DNA from: Vicia villosa
Lineage: Eukaryota; Streptophyta; Magnoliopsida; Fabales; Fabaceae
NCBI RefSeq assembly: GCF_029867415.1
Contig: NC_081185.1
Coordinates: 32,750,245 to 32,814,244 of the forward strand
DNA: 64,000 nucleotides
Reading direction: 5' to 3'
Positions 44,177 to 55,520 of this stretch are shown piece by piece (positions within the stretch are counted from its first letter, which is position 1; every line of letters begins with the position of its first letter). The translations under genes and the position numbers were made by a program. Below the pieces are notes generated by a model, which saw only the letters and a list, made by a program, of their open reading frames with translations, was not told the DNA's origin and made no database searches.

Positions 44177-45046
44177 ATGGCTCCCGCCACCAGAGATTAT
44201 ATCCGGATTAACATTTCAACAGTACCATCTGAACTAAAGGACTTAATATCAGAATTTCCCAGGAATGCTCAATTCACCGAAAAGCACGGTCACCTACTCC
44301 ATTTAGTTACCTCAAAATTTGAAGAAGACATGATACGGGTCCTGTTCCAGTTCTTTGATCCCGAACATCATTGTTTTACCTTTCCTGATTACCAGTTAGT
44401 ACCCACCTTGGAAGAGTTTTCTGAACTAATCGGATTACCTGTTCGAGATCAATTACCTTTCACTGGTTTAGAAAGGATTCCAAAACCTGAAATCATTGCT
44501 GCTGCCTTACACTTGCGAAAGTCAGAAATCGAGTCCAATTGGGAAACAAAGAGTGGAATTGAGGGTTTGCTTGCTAAGTTCTTAATGGAAAAGGCTCGAT
44601 TACTACTAAAAAACAAAAGTTACCCAGCTTTTGAGGAGGTTGTGGCTCTTTTGATCTATGGGTTGGTTTTATTCCCTAATCCCGACCAGTTCATAAGTGT
44701 GCACATTATCAACCTTTTCTTAACCCGTAACCCGGAGGCTGCCTTGCTGGGAGATATACTACATTCTCTACACACTCGTACCATGAAGAAACGAGGAACT
44801 CTTATGTGTTGTGTACCACTACTGGCTAGATGGTTTACATTACACCTTCCCCGATCAGTGTTGAGAAATGAACAAAGGATGCAATGGTCTCGCAGGATTA
44901 TGTCTTTGTCTCATTCAGATATCCGGTGGAACAACTTCTTTCAGAGAGACATTACTATCATTGACCATTGTGGAGAATACCCTAATGTGCCACTCCTTGG
45001 CATCAAAGGAGGCATCACTTGCAACCCCTCTTTAGCTTTGCGCTAA
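44177..45046 (+). pseudogene. Ogre A ORF1 (DUF7745-like), first part up to a TAA
   Basis: 289 codons from ATG 44177 (MAPATRDY). It shows the block CFTFPDYQLVPTLEEFSEL, then IYGLVLFPNPDQFIS, SLSHSDIRW and EYPNVPLLGIKGG, matching the ORF1 of B throughout. Role unknown. TAA at 45044–45046 lies between a basic residue and an aromatic-Gly-Tyr triplet; in B a TAA occupies the same place. The frame continues unbroken after it. Confidence 0.85.
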
Positions 45047-45520
45047 TTCGGATATGCACGAAGAAACGGTCCTCACGACATGATTATCCGTGGCATTGTG
45101 TTTGATTACGAGGATGATTCCCACAGACATCGACGAAGGTTTATACATGCGTGGCGCAGTGTCTATAGAATAGAAAGCAAAACTTTAGGGCAATGGAATT
45201 CTATTCCTATGGAACCTTACCTCAGATGGGTGCGTACTTATGCTCAGAAGTTCATCATGCCATATCCCGCTATTCTACCTGTGACTATTGAGCCAGAAGT
45301 TGAAGGAGACGAACCTCGAGTTATTCTACATCCGGATATGCCAACTGACCTGGAAGAGTTGCAGAAATCTTGGGTTCAGCTAAAAGAGGAAAGAGACACC
45401 TTCAAAGCACACTGTCAAGACTGTGAGGGAAAAGTGTTGGAGCTCACCAGAAAACTCCAAGAAGAACAGCAGATCAACACATTCCTGGGTGCAAAGAGAA
45501 AGCGTCCATGGGAGACCTGA
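45047..45520 (+). pseudogene. Ogre A ORF1, C-terminal part after the TAA
   Basis: In frame with the preceding segment and open to 45518. It contains RRFIHAWRSVYRIESKTLG, EPYLRWVRTYAQ and a charged coiled-coil tail (LEELQKSWVQLKEERDTFK; KVLELTRKLQEEQQ), ending KRKRPWET. If the TAA were read through, the whole ORF1 would be about 447 residues. Confidence 0.82.
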
Positions 45521-45796
45521 GGGATCCTTCATTTTCTTTATTTTTCTGTTTTGTAAGCCCGAATGAGGCAAAGAAAAAAGAAAGAAAGAAAAAAAAAGAA
45601 AAAAAAGAAATAATTGTTTGACTAACAAATGTTTGTTTTTCTTTTGTTTTAACAAATCTAAATTCTAAGATCCTTGAAAACATTGCACATACATTTCATT
45701 CATAAACATTGCATATACATTTCATTCATAAACATTGCATAACAGGTTCACATGATGGGTTTCTCATCTCCTCGCTGTTTATTTCAGTTAGAAGAG
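45521..45796 (+). other. Spacer between ORF1 and gag of Ogre A
   Basis: Contains an AAAGAAAG-type purine run (about 45567–45612) and a tandem CATTCATAAACATTGCATA (45690–45740). TTTATTTCAG at 45777–45786, just before the gag ATG, resembles a splice acceptor. Confidence 0.55.
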
Positions 45797-45893
45797 ATGG
45801 AATCCGAAACAAGCATCAAGAATCTCGAAGCACAGAATGCCCAAGTTCAGGTAGCAATTCTGGAATTAGCAAAGGGGCAAGAAGAACTGAAAG
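45797..45893 (+). pseudogene. gag: Ogre A gag, first 32 codons before solo LTR E
   Basis: ATG at 45797 (MESETSIKNLEAQNA) starts a coiled-coil-like Gag N-terminus, comparable in type to the MEDFEQEN start of B. The frame is cut by E at 45894 and resumes in the same frame after 48091. Confidence 0.82.
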
Positions 45894-46574
45894 TGTAACA
45901 CCCTTCTAAACCCCGCGGAAATTAATAAAATAATTCAGAGTAAAACATGAAAGAAAGGGTGCCACAATTCAATTTAAAACAAATTATCATAAATCAATTG
46001 TCATGCTTCACTTAGGGGCAAACCATCCATTTAACAAAATCATGTTTCTATACAGCGGAACATTAATTAACAGATAAGCATAACATCATCTATGCAATAT
46101 CTCACAAAATTACTCCAATAACAACAACATAGAGTATCATCATCAAATCTAAGCTAGCGTTCCCCCAGTGTTACAATATCAGAGCATGACACCGACGCTA
46201 TACTAAACAAACTGACTCATGAGCTAATCCTCACCGAGCCAAAAGCCGCTACTCGCCAATCTGAAATCATCAAAGTAAGGGTGAGTCTCATTCACAATTA
46301 ACAAATGTTATTGAATCATAAACAATAACACATCATAGTCACATTATTCACCCAATTTCATTATATTCAGATTGTCAGGAAGTACTCATCAACACACAAC
46401 AACAAATGGCATACATTACTAAGAGACAACACCATAATTCACCCAACAAATCATAACCATTACACAATCATCACATATTATAACATTGGACAATCTTCCA
46501 TTCATGTTATAATAACACAAGTAGCCTAATGCAAATGCAACTATATGCATGTGGTACCAAAATCTGGGATAACC

Positions 46575-46680
46575 CATCTCACCGATCCACCATCGTCAAG
46601 GATACGGCAACACCCACTCACTAATTCCACACAATGGGAATTAGCTACCACTGATCCACCATCGTCAAGGATCAGCCACA
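46575..46680. repeat. Direct repeat inside solo LTR E
   Basis: GATCCACCATCGTCAAGGAT occurs at about 46584 and 46651, 67 bases apart, with surrounding AATTCCCATTGTG/CACAATGGGAATT forming an inverted repeat between them. Confidence 0.7.
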
Positions 46681-47309
46681 TAATGATTATGAATGCATGT
46701 ATCAACCATAACATGCTCATCACCCACATAAATCAACCAAATGTCATAATCATCAACCACCACAATAATCAATAACCATACATAGTTATGCTATTTTTCA
46801 ACCATAATAAAATACATATTTTACATCAACAATATATGTATAACAAACACCAATTACAACCACAACATCATAACAGGTAAATCATTCATCATACAGTGCA
46901 ACAACAATAACACCCCTCACAATCGTGTACCAAGTACAACAAGCAACTCATCAACGACAGAGTATTTACCTCATCATTCATCAAAACACATGATAACCAT
47001 ATTTACCATGAACAACACCCATTTGCGTAATTAACAGAAGCAACCACATTATCACAACATACATCATCGCACATATTCAATTATGCACACCACAACCATT
47101 GCACCTCATCAACTATGCAAAACCAGGATAAACCACATTTGAAGAAAATGATACTTTTTAAAATAAAATCAAGTTGTTATTGTTTTATTCATTTCATATG
47201 GTAGAACATTCAATTTAAGGAACAACGTCCAAAACGGCGTCTAAAACGGACTTACGGTTTGAAAGTTACACCTCTTTAACTTTGTATAAGAAAACAGTTA
47301 TCGCTACAG

Positions 47310-47445
47310 CACGCGGCGCAACCAAAGTTCGCGGCGCGACCTGAAGCACACAAACACGTTCGCGGCGCCAACCTATGTACACGGCGCGATGCGAGAAAAC
47401 AAGTACGCCTTCGCGGCGCGCACCTACCTTCGCGGCGCGAACTGG
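47310..47445. repeat. CGCGGCGCG cluster in solo LTR E
   Basis: Six to seven CGCGGCGC or CACGGCGC motifs (near 47313, 47331, 47361, 47380, 47413 and 47435) spaced about 18–35 bases apart, a GC island in otherwise AT-rich sequence. Confidence 0.8.
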
Positions 47446-48091
47446 CAAAAGTCACAACTTTCATCGCAATTGACAGTATTACGGGATTTACCCCAAAATC
47501 CCCAAAACCCAAACCAAGTTATGTCATGAACCTCAATTACCACCATATCAGCCACATACATGTTATAACACAAATATAACACACAAAGAGGATCATTTAA
47601 TCATCATAACAATCATATAATCATACAATTCATCAAATCATACAATTCCCCTCAAAATCATCCCAAAACCCCAATCCATCATATAACCAATTGACACAAA
47701 CAATGCATCTAAATCAGTCCTATTATCTATAATACGATAAAAGATATTAACCGGAAGAGTCCCCCCTTACCTTAGCCAAAGATCTTGATTAGCCCTCTTC
47801 CTCTTCTGTTCCTCTTTCACGTATCAGCTTTCCAATCTCTCATCTCCTCTGCTCTGCTTTTCACGTTCCTTTTTCCTTTTTCCCAATTTTCCTTATTTCC
47901 TTTATTTTATGAAAACATAAAATAATTAGTAATGGGCTTACTCACTTAGCACCCCCATACTACTAATCCCACCATTCCAGCCCAATGGCCCTTAATCCAT
48001 AATTCTCCAATAATTCAACAAAATACCAAATAATTCTAAATAATAATTTAATTTCCGATTAAATTAAAATTAGAAAATATGGGGTGTTACA

Positions 48092-51000
48092 GAAAGCCCT
48101 GATAACCAAGAAGAAAAAGAAGCCCAAAGGATCTGTAGGCTTGAGTCACCTGAAAAGGAAGATCAAAATCCCAGTCAAAAAGTCCAAAAAGCCACCGATC
48201 CCTGAAATAGTCGGTGGTGAACAAGGAGACAATCATAGCAACCAGGGTTCTGCCAAACCCTCTCTCTCTTCTAATGAAGAAGATTATCATTCTGGAGACG
48301 AACAGGATGATGACAAATACCAGCAGTTGGAAGAACGCATGAAAGCTATGGAGATACAAAAAACACCTGGTATAGATTTCAATGATTTGGGACTCGTCTC
48401 AGATATTGTTATCCCTCCAAAGTTCAAAGTTCTTGTCTTTGCAAAGTATGATGGAGTTTCTTGCCCAAAACTACATCTGAGGTCCTATGTAAGGAAGATA
48501 CTACCTCATACATCAGATAACAAATTGTGGATTCATTTCTTCCAGGAAAGTCTGTCGGGTACACAACTCGAGTGGTACTACCAACTGGAAAGCACAAAAG
48601 TTCATACCTGGGAAGATTTAGCTGCTGCTTTCTACAAACAGTATCAATACAATGCTGACCTTGCACCAACCCGTACTCAACTAAGGGGCATGTCTATGGC
48701 ACCAAAAGAAAGTTTCAAAGGATATGCACAAAAGTGGAGAGATCTGGCTGGAAGGGTTCAACCACCCTTATCTGATCGCGAGCTGGTCGACATGTTCATG
48801 GGCACTTTAACTGGCCCTTTCTATAGTCATTTGCTGGGAAGCTCATCATCAGGTTTCACTAACCTGATATTGACTGGAGAGCGTGTCGAAAACGGCATTC
48901 AAAATGGAAAAATTCAAATAGGCTCTTCCTCTGGTACTACAAAAAGGCCCATCAGTGGGAGGAACGAGGTCAATACAATGCATAGTCAGAAAGGTCGCAA
49001 AAATGAGCATCACCAATCTGTAGGGGCAGTTCTGATCTCCGCATCTACACCTCAAAAAGATCAACCGCCAAAATATACGCGTCGACCAGATGCACCAAGA
49101 AGAAATTTCACCAGAATCAATATGCCAATCTCTCAAGCATTGCAGCACTTGTTAAAAGAAGATCTGATCACATTGAAAGATCTTCCAAAGAATGTCAACA
49201 CTTCCTCTCCCAGTTATCGCCCTGATGCAACATGTGCGTATCACTCTAACTGTCTAGGACATGACGCAGATCACTGTTGGGCCCTGAAAAATAAAATACA
49301 AGACATGATAGATGCTGGGGAAATTGAGTTCGATCCTCCAGAGACTCCAAATGTCATCACTGCACCTATGCCAAAGCACGGCAAGACAGTTAATGCTATC
49401 ATAGACACTGTTTATATCTATGATGTGAGAGAATTGTCAACTCTGCTCCTTGAAGTTAAAAGAAAGCTAATCCGCGCTGGTTACTTTCCAGGTTGTGACC
49501 CTGATTGCTTTTATTGCGCATACCTATCCAATGGTTGTGAAAATCTGAGAATGGGAATTCAAAAGTGGATGGATCGCCGTATCATTATGTTTGAAAGGCT
49601 CCCTTCTATGGACGATTTATGCGAAGTCTTTTCAAATGGGATGAGAATAGAGGACGTCTCAGTGGTTTCCAACATACCATTGAAAATCCCTACCAAAGCT
49701 CCTTTCAAAATTTCTGCTACACCCAAAGTGGCATCTGTCATCATTACCAGTCCGACTCCATTTCCATACTCCTCAGACAAAGCTGTCCCGTGGAGTTATG
49801 ACACTAATATTTATGTCCATGGAGTTAAGCAGGATACCTTGACTGAAGAGGCCATGAATTTTACTACTCCAACTGTTGATAATATTGTGGGTACTAGCAA
49901 GATTACGAGAAGCGGAAGGATCTTTTCACCAGAAATTTCTCCAAATGTTGCTACTAATCCAGTCCAGGTCCCAATTCCTAATCAAGATATCAACGCTCGA
50001 GGCAAAGAGCCACAAGTTGAACCAGTTCAAATACCGGCGGAAGCCACTGTTGAAGATCCATCAAAGCAAGAAATGGAGGAAATATTGAAAATCATCTGCA
50101 AGAGTGATTACAATATTGTCGAACAGCTGGGGCACACTACTTCAAAAATCTCAATGCTATCTCTGCTAAAATATTCCGAAGCTCATGCCAAGGCCCTGAT
50201 GAAGTTCCTAAAAGCTGCACATGTGCCACAAGAGATTTCAGTCGATCAATTTGAAAATTGTGTTTCCAATCTAACCGTGAATAATGGTCTCGGTTTCTCT
50301 GATGTTGATCTAACCCCTGCTAGAAAAAATCACAATAAAGCCCTGCACATCTCTATTGAATGTAATGGCACCACTCTATCTCATGTGCTGGTAGATAACG
50401 GTTCCTCTTTGAACGTGTTACCAAAAGCAGTACTGGAAAAGCTTGACTTCGAAGGAATTATGTTACAACAAAGCGATGTTGTGGTAAGAGCCTTCGACGA
50501 GTCAACAAGAACAGTGTACGGAAAGGTGAAGCTCCCAATCCGAGTGGGCTCTCAGATCTTTGATTCTACCTTTTACGTAATGGAAATTCACCCAGCATAT
50601 TCCTGTTTATTAGGACGCCCTTGGATACATGGGGCAAATGCTGTAACTTCTACCCTACATCAGAAGTTGAAATATCCAGTAAAAGGAAAGATTGTCACAG
50701 TTTACGGCGAAGAGGAATATGTGGTTAGTCACCTAAGCAACTCCAAGTATGTTGAGTTGGATGACGAGTTCATCGAAACTCCCTGCCAATCTTTTGAGGT
50801 GGTCTCTCCAGATGTCTCTACTGCCAAACATATTTCTGCCACTCCTGCTACAAAAATAACTCCAACTATGGCTTCTCTCAAAGATGCCAAAGCTGTGATC
50901 GAAGAAGGCAGTTGCACAGTATGGGGACAGCTCCTCGATGTACCTTACAAGTCCGATAAGCTAGGCCTAGGCTATGCTAATGGAAATCAAAAGAACAATC

Positions 51001-51793
51001 AAAGTCCTCATTCTGAAGGACTAATGTCACATTTCATCAGCCAAGGAGTGAATGCTATTGAAGACGAAGGAGTGTTCTTAAACCATATCATTCAGCCATA
51101 TCCAAATGAGGTTCCACCCCTTTCCATGGAAGTTTGGGATACTTTGGGAGAACCAAGCGGCGGGTATGATTTTCTAGTAAAATATACTGCACCTCAGAGT
51201 TCTTTTATTGTTATGAAAGACATTACCCCAACTGGATGGGGTGATCAATTTGAAGATAGCAAAAGTTTCACAAGTTCCATCACTGAGCAATATCAAGGTC
51301 CACCTAGTCCAAAAGAAGTTTGGGATGCACTAGGAGATCCAAGTGGCAAATATGACTTTATGGTGAAATATTCCGCTCCTCCGAGCTCACAAGTCGCCAT
51401 TGAAGACATTGTCCCAACTGGATGGGATGAACATTGCAAAGACAATTTCACTCCTGGAGAAGCCTGGGAGATACCAAATAATGAGGGTTATTTTCTGTCA
51501 CAGTACACTACTCAGCAGAATGCACAAGTCTCTATCCAAGACGTCATCCCGACTGGATGGGACGGCCTTATCGAGTACCTCTCTCAACCAACAGAGATAC
51601 CTCAACCTGGATCCTCATATCCAACAGAGCATCTTGCTCATCCTGAAGGATCAACAGCTCATCTCGTCACTAAAGAAGTCAATGTTGTGGGAGACACAGA
51701 AGACAACTGCAACTGGAGCAGCTGGATACTCCCTACTCACAACAATGGATTGAACAACTGGGAAGCTGAGGATGTGATCTCCTTTGATCAGGA
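48092..51793 (+). CDS. gag-pro: Ogre A gag-pro polyprotein (main part)
   Basis: Uninterrupted for about 1230 codons; the open frame starts at a GTG inside E, so the native start is the ATG at 45797. From the left (residues counted from 48084): basic linker (KKKKKPKG); retrotransposon Gag capsid (about 130–280; LWIHFFQESLSG, EWYYQLES); a knuckle-like CX2HX5HX4C (CAYHSNCLGHDADHC, about 387); CX2CX6C (CFYCAYLSNGC, about 473); aspartic protease with VDNGSSLNVLP (about 769) and CLLGRPWIHG; a C-terminal tail with three PTGW repeats. The protease triad is Asp-Asn-Gly, not Asp-Ser/Thr-Gly. Coding ends at a splice donor; the TAA at 51795 would be in the intron. Confidence 0.9.
51110..51565 (+). repeat. 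PTGW protein repeats at the Ogre A gag-pro C-terminus
   Basis: Three diverged units, each ending in (I/V)xD(I/V)xPTGW, near 51238, 51426 and 51561. The first two also share GxPSGxYDFxVKYxAPxSS; the third keeps GYFLSQYTTQQNAQ in that place. Confidence 0.85.
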
Positions 51794-52059
51794 GTAAATG
51801 CAATTTCATGTTTTCGTTGTTTATATTGTTCAAAGATAAAAATGGTTCCTATACTATCGAACCATGAACTTGAAAGCCGTGTGCCTTGCCCGAAGCACAC
51901 TGGTCCTTTTTATAAGGGTTTGTCATATCATGATCATGTGCATTCAATAAAATCATGGGACGTTTGCATATTCAAAATTTGTGATCCTTTTTCTTTCTTT
52001 GCTTTCATTCATTTTCAAATAGCTATGTGTTCTTACACACACCCACATAATAAATGCAG
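51794..52059 (+). other. Predicted PRO–RT intron of Ogre A
   Basis: Donor GTAAAT at 51794 and acceptor AATGCAG ending 52059. With these sites the gag-pro frame passes exactly into the RT frame (phase 2 to 1). Another acceptor (CAAATAG, 52022) gives the wrong phase. A spliced intron at this place is established for Ogre elements. Retention would end translation at 51797 and make Gag-Pro only. Confidence 0.75.
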
Positions 52060-53950
52060 ATTCACATTCACTCTGGATCCTGTCGATAACGATTCTGCTA
52101 TTGCCAATCATGACTTTGAAAATCCGATCTACCAAACTGAGGATGAAAGTGAGGAAGATTGTGAAGTACCAAGGGAACTTGCAAGGCTGTTAGAACAAGA
52201 AGAAAAGATTATACAGCCGCATGAAGAACCAATTGAGGTTATCAACTTGGGCAGTGACGAAGAAAAGAAAGAAGTCAAGATAGGGGCTGATCTAGAAGAC
52301 AGTGTCAAGCAAAGACTGATTCAAATGTTGCGAGACTACGTTGAGATATTCGCCTGGTCCTATGAAGATATGCCTGGCCTTGACACGGACATTGTGGTTC
52401 ATCGCTTGCCAATCAAAGAAGGTAGTACTCCAGTTAAGCAGAAATTGCGGAGGAGTAGGCCCGATATGTCAAAGAAGATCAAAGACGAGGTTGAGAAACA
52501 ATTCAATGATGGCTTTCTGAAAGTTGTGAGTTATCCTCCTTGGATAGCTAACATAGTGCCTGTGCCTAAAAAAGACGGGAAAGTCAGAATGTGTGTAGAC
52601 TACAGAGATCTGAATCGGGCAAGCCCCAAAGATGATTTCCCTTTACCTCACATCGATGTACTAGTTGACAATACCGCACAATGCAAGGTATTCTCCTTTA
52701 TGGATGGATTCTCAGGGTACAATCAAATCAAGATGGCACCCGAAGACATGGAAAAAACAACATTCACAACACCCTGGGGAACCTTTTGTTACAAAGTAAT
52801 GCCCTTTGGTTTAAAGAATGCAGGAGCAACCTATCAGCACGCAATGGTAGCTCTGTTCCATGATATGATTCACCAGGAGATAGAGGTTTATGTCGATGAT
52901 ATGATTGCAAAGTCCAACACCGAAGAGGAACATATGGGTCATCTACACAAGCTGTTTGACAGACTCAAGAAATACAGGTTGCGGCTGAATCCGAACAAGT
53001 GTACCTTTGGAGTAAGATCCGGTAAACTCTTAGGTTTCATCGTCAGCAGCAAAGGTATTGAGGTGGATCCTGCCAAGGTCAAAGCCATTCAAGAAATGCC
53101 TATACCCCGTACCGAGAAACAAGTCAGAGGATTCTTGGGACGTCTGAATTACGTCGCCAGATTTATTGCCCATATGACTACTACTTGTGTGCCGATCTTC
53201 AAACTGTTGAAGAAAGATCAAGTAGAAAGATGGAATGACAAATGCCAGTTAGCCTTTGATAAGATCAAAGAGTATCTCCAAAAACCGCCAATCTTGTTAC
53301 CACCTGTGGAAGGAAGACCTCTGATAATGTACCTAACTGTGTTAGAAGATTTAATGGGGTGTGTACTGGGGAAACATGACGAGTCCGGTCGAAAGAAGCA
53401 TGCAATCTACTATCTTAGCAAAAAGTTTACCGATTGTGAAACAAGATACTCACTGCTTGAGAAAACTTATTGTGCCTTAGCATGGGCGGCTCGCCGACTA
53501 AGACAGTATATGCTAAACCATACCACTTTCTTGATCTCCAAAATGGATCCTATCAAGTATGTGTTTGAAAAACCTGCTCTCTCTGGAAGAATAGCAAGAT
53601 GGCAAATGATCTTAACAGAGTATGACATCCAGTACACTTCACAAAAAGCGATCAAAGGAAGTGTGGTAGCTGATCATCTGGCTCACCAAGTAGTGGATGA
53701 TTATCAAGCATTGAACTTTGACTTCCTAGATGAAGATATTATGCTAGTCACTGACTACGAACAACCAGGACCGGAAGAAGGACCCGAGCCAGGATCCCGA
53801 TGGACTATGGTTTTTGATGGAGCTTCTAATGCACTTGGTAATGGCATCGGAGTTGTGATCATTTCCCCTGCAAGAGGTTATACACCTTTCACTGCCAGTT
53901 TATGTTTCAACTGCACTAACAATATAGCTGAGTATGAAGCAACTAGCTGA
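52060..53950 (+). pseudogene. pol: Ogre A reverse transcriptase, RNase H and start of second RNase H
   Basis: Open from the predicted acceptor. RT: VRMCVDYRDLNRASPKDDFP, FMDGFSGYNQI, MPFGLKNAGATYQ and the active-site YVDD (about 52887–52898), followed by LGFIVSSKGIEVDP. Thumb/connection: VRGFLGRLNYVARF. First RNase H region: YYLSKKFTDCETRYSLLEKT. The archaeal-type second RNase H typical of Tat elements starts with WTMVFDGASNALGNGIG and NNIAEYEA, then stops: its middle and catalytic Asp are deleted at about 53940. RT itself looks intact. Confidence 0.9.
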
Positions 53951-54233
53951 ACACATCCCGCGCGAAGAAAATCAACTAGCTGATGCTCTAGCTACCATGT
54001 CATCTATGTTCAAAGTCAGGTGGGACAATGAGGCGCCGATGATCACCATTTACAGACAAGATGAACCAGCCTATTGCAATGAGATCGATGCCGAAGGAAC
54101 GGAAGAAAAACCATGGTTCCATGAAGTAAGAAGATATCTCGAAGCTCAGGAGTACCCTGAAGGGGCATCCATTAACGACAGAAAGTTCCTAAGACGATTT
54201 GCTGCTAAATTCTTCCTAAGTAATGGAACCTAA
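53934..54233 (+). pseudogene. pol: Ogre A end of second RNase H and linker, after the deletion
   Basis: In another frame than the upstream part. HIPREENQLADALATMSSM is the conserved end of the second RNase H, and KPWFHEVRRYLEAQEYPEGA leads to the integrase. It ends in a TAA at 54231 followed in the same frame by integrase sequence. By comparison with the family roughly 60 residues are missing before 53940. Confidence 0.85.
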
Positions 54234-55325
54234 TACAAACGCAACCATGACTCGACTTTGCTTCGTTGTGTAAACAAAAAAGAAGCAGAACAGATTATGG
54301 AAGACATACACGATGGTACCTTTGGTACTCATTCAAGTGGACATACAATGGCTAAAAAGATTCTGAGAGCAGGTTATTATTGGTCTACCATGGAGACAGA
54401 CTGCCATCGTCACTCTAGAACCTGTCACAAATGCCAGATATATGCCGACAAAGTACATGTACCTCCAGTCCCGCTAAATGTCCTGACGGCTCCTTGGCCT
54501 TTTGCAATGTGGGGTATTGATATGATCGGAGAAATCAAGCCTACTGCCTCCAACGGACATCGTTTTATCCTAGTCGCTATTGACTACTTCACAAAATGGG
54601 TAGAAGCAGCGTCATTTACTTCTGTCACCAAGAATGTTGTGGCCAGGTTTATCAAGCACAATCTCATTTGTCGGTATGGCATCCCTGAAAGGATCATCAC
54701 AGACAATGGCACAAATCTAAACAACAGAATAATTACTGAACTTTGCACACAGTTCAAGATCAAACATCATAATTCCTCTCCATATCGACCAAAGATGAAT
54801 GGCGCAGTGGAAGCTGCCAATAAGAACATCAAGAAAATCATACAAAAGATGACAGTAACCTACAAAGACTGGCATGAGATGTTACCTTTTGCTCTTCATG
54901 GTTATCGCACATCTGCGCGTACTTCAACAGGGGCAACTCCATTCTCCTTAGTCTATGGTATGGAGGCAGTTCTTCCAATTGAAATTCAAATTCCTTCCCT
55001 AAGGATTATGAAAGAAGCTGATCTAGACGAAGATGATTGGATTCAAACGCGGTTGGACCAGATAAACTTGATTGATGAAAAGAGGCTCGCAGCTATTTGT
55101 CATGGTCAGTTGTACCAGAAACGTATGATCAAAGCCTTCAACAAGAAAGTCAAAAGTCAGACATATCAAACCGGTGATTTGGTTGTCAAACGCATCATCT
55201 TACCAAAAGGTGACCCCAGGGGCAAGTGGACTCCCACTTACGAGGGACCGTTTGTAATCAAATATTCTGCGACGGAGCCATGTTGCTTACCATTATGGAT
55301 GGCGAGGATTTCCCACACCCTGTGA
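54234..55325 (+). pseudogene. pol: Ogre A integrase, C-terminal frameshift
   Basis: Open from 54234. The HHCC zinc finger includes CHKCQIYAD (C56, C59 counting from 54258). The catalytic core has D88 (WGIDMIG), D149 (IITDNGTNL) and E185 (NGAVEAANK), a DD35E spacing. It ends with the GPY/F-like YEGPFVIKYSA, after which the frame is wrong: another frame carries DGEDFPHPVNADIVKKYF to 55357, the usual end. The upstream TAA separates it from RT. Integrase would join the cDNA to the genome; here it cannot be made as part of a full polyprotein. Confidence 0.9.
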
Positions 55326-55364
55326 ATGCGGACATAGTCAAAAAGTACTTCGCTTAAAGAAAAG

Positions 55365-55520
55365 CTCGCTAAGTTGAAAACCTGAAAGGGCGACTTAGGC
55401 AAAAATGAGCGTCTCGGTGGATTGAAAACCTGAAAAGGCGATCCAGGCAAAAATTAGAAACTAAATAAATATTATCCCGGTAGGCTGAAAACCTGAAAAG
55501 GCAGCCTAGGCAAAAGTTAG
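55365..55520 (+). repeat. GAAAACCTGAAAAGGC repeats after the integrase
   Basis: Three units, near 55376, 55424 and 55488, share TTGAAAACCTGAAAAGGCG followed by an AGGCAAAA sequence. Spacing is 48 and 64 bases. Confidence 0.8.

Larger units (their letters stand above)
45894..48091 (-). mobile_element. Solo LTR E (probable Ty3/gypsy chromovirus) in Ogre A gag
   Basis: 2198 bp with TGTAACACCC at the left and GGGTGTTACA at the right, flanked by a 5-bp duplication. No internal coding, PBS or polypurine tract, so it is a solo LTR. Read on the minus strand the TGTAACACCCCATATTTTC start and the AAGGTAAGGGGGGACT block recall Tekay-type LTRs of legumes (from memory). It has CATCATAAC/ATCACAAC-rich stretches and a GC-rich CGCGGCGCG cluster at 47310–47445. 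Confidence 0.85.
45889..48096. repeat. Target-site duplication GAAAG around solo LTR E
   Basis: GAAAG at 45889–45893 and 48092–48096. The gag frame of A is continuous across the site. Confidence 0.92.

Noticed and set aside
45894..48091. DNA transposon with 10-bp terminal inverted repeats (TGTAACACCC/GGGTGTTACA)
   Set aside because: The 5-bp duplication, TG...CA ends, absence of a transposase and LTR-like composition fit a solo LTR better.
48084..48095. Start of Ogre A gag-pro at 48084
   Set aside because: The codon there is GTG inside the end of solo LTR E; the native gag starts at the ATG at 45797.
52023..52059. Splice acceptor at CAAATAG (52022) for the PRO–RT intron
   Set aside because: It leads to the wrong phase and an immediate stop; the acceptor at 52059 keeps the frame.
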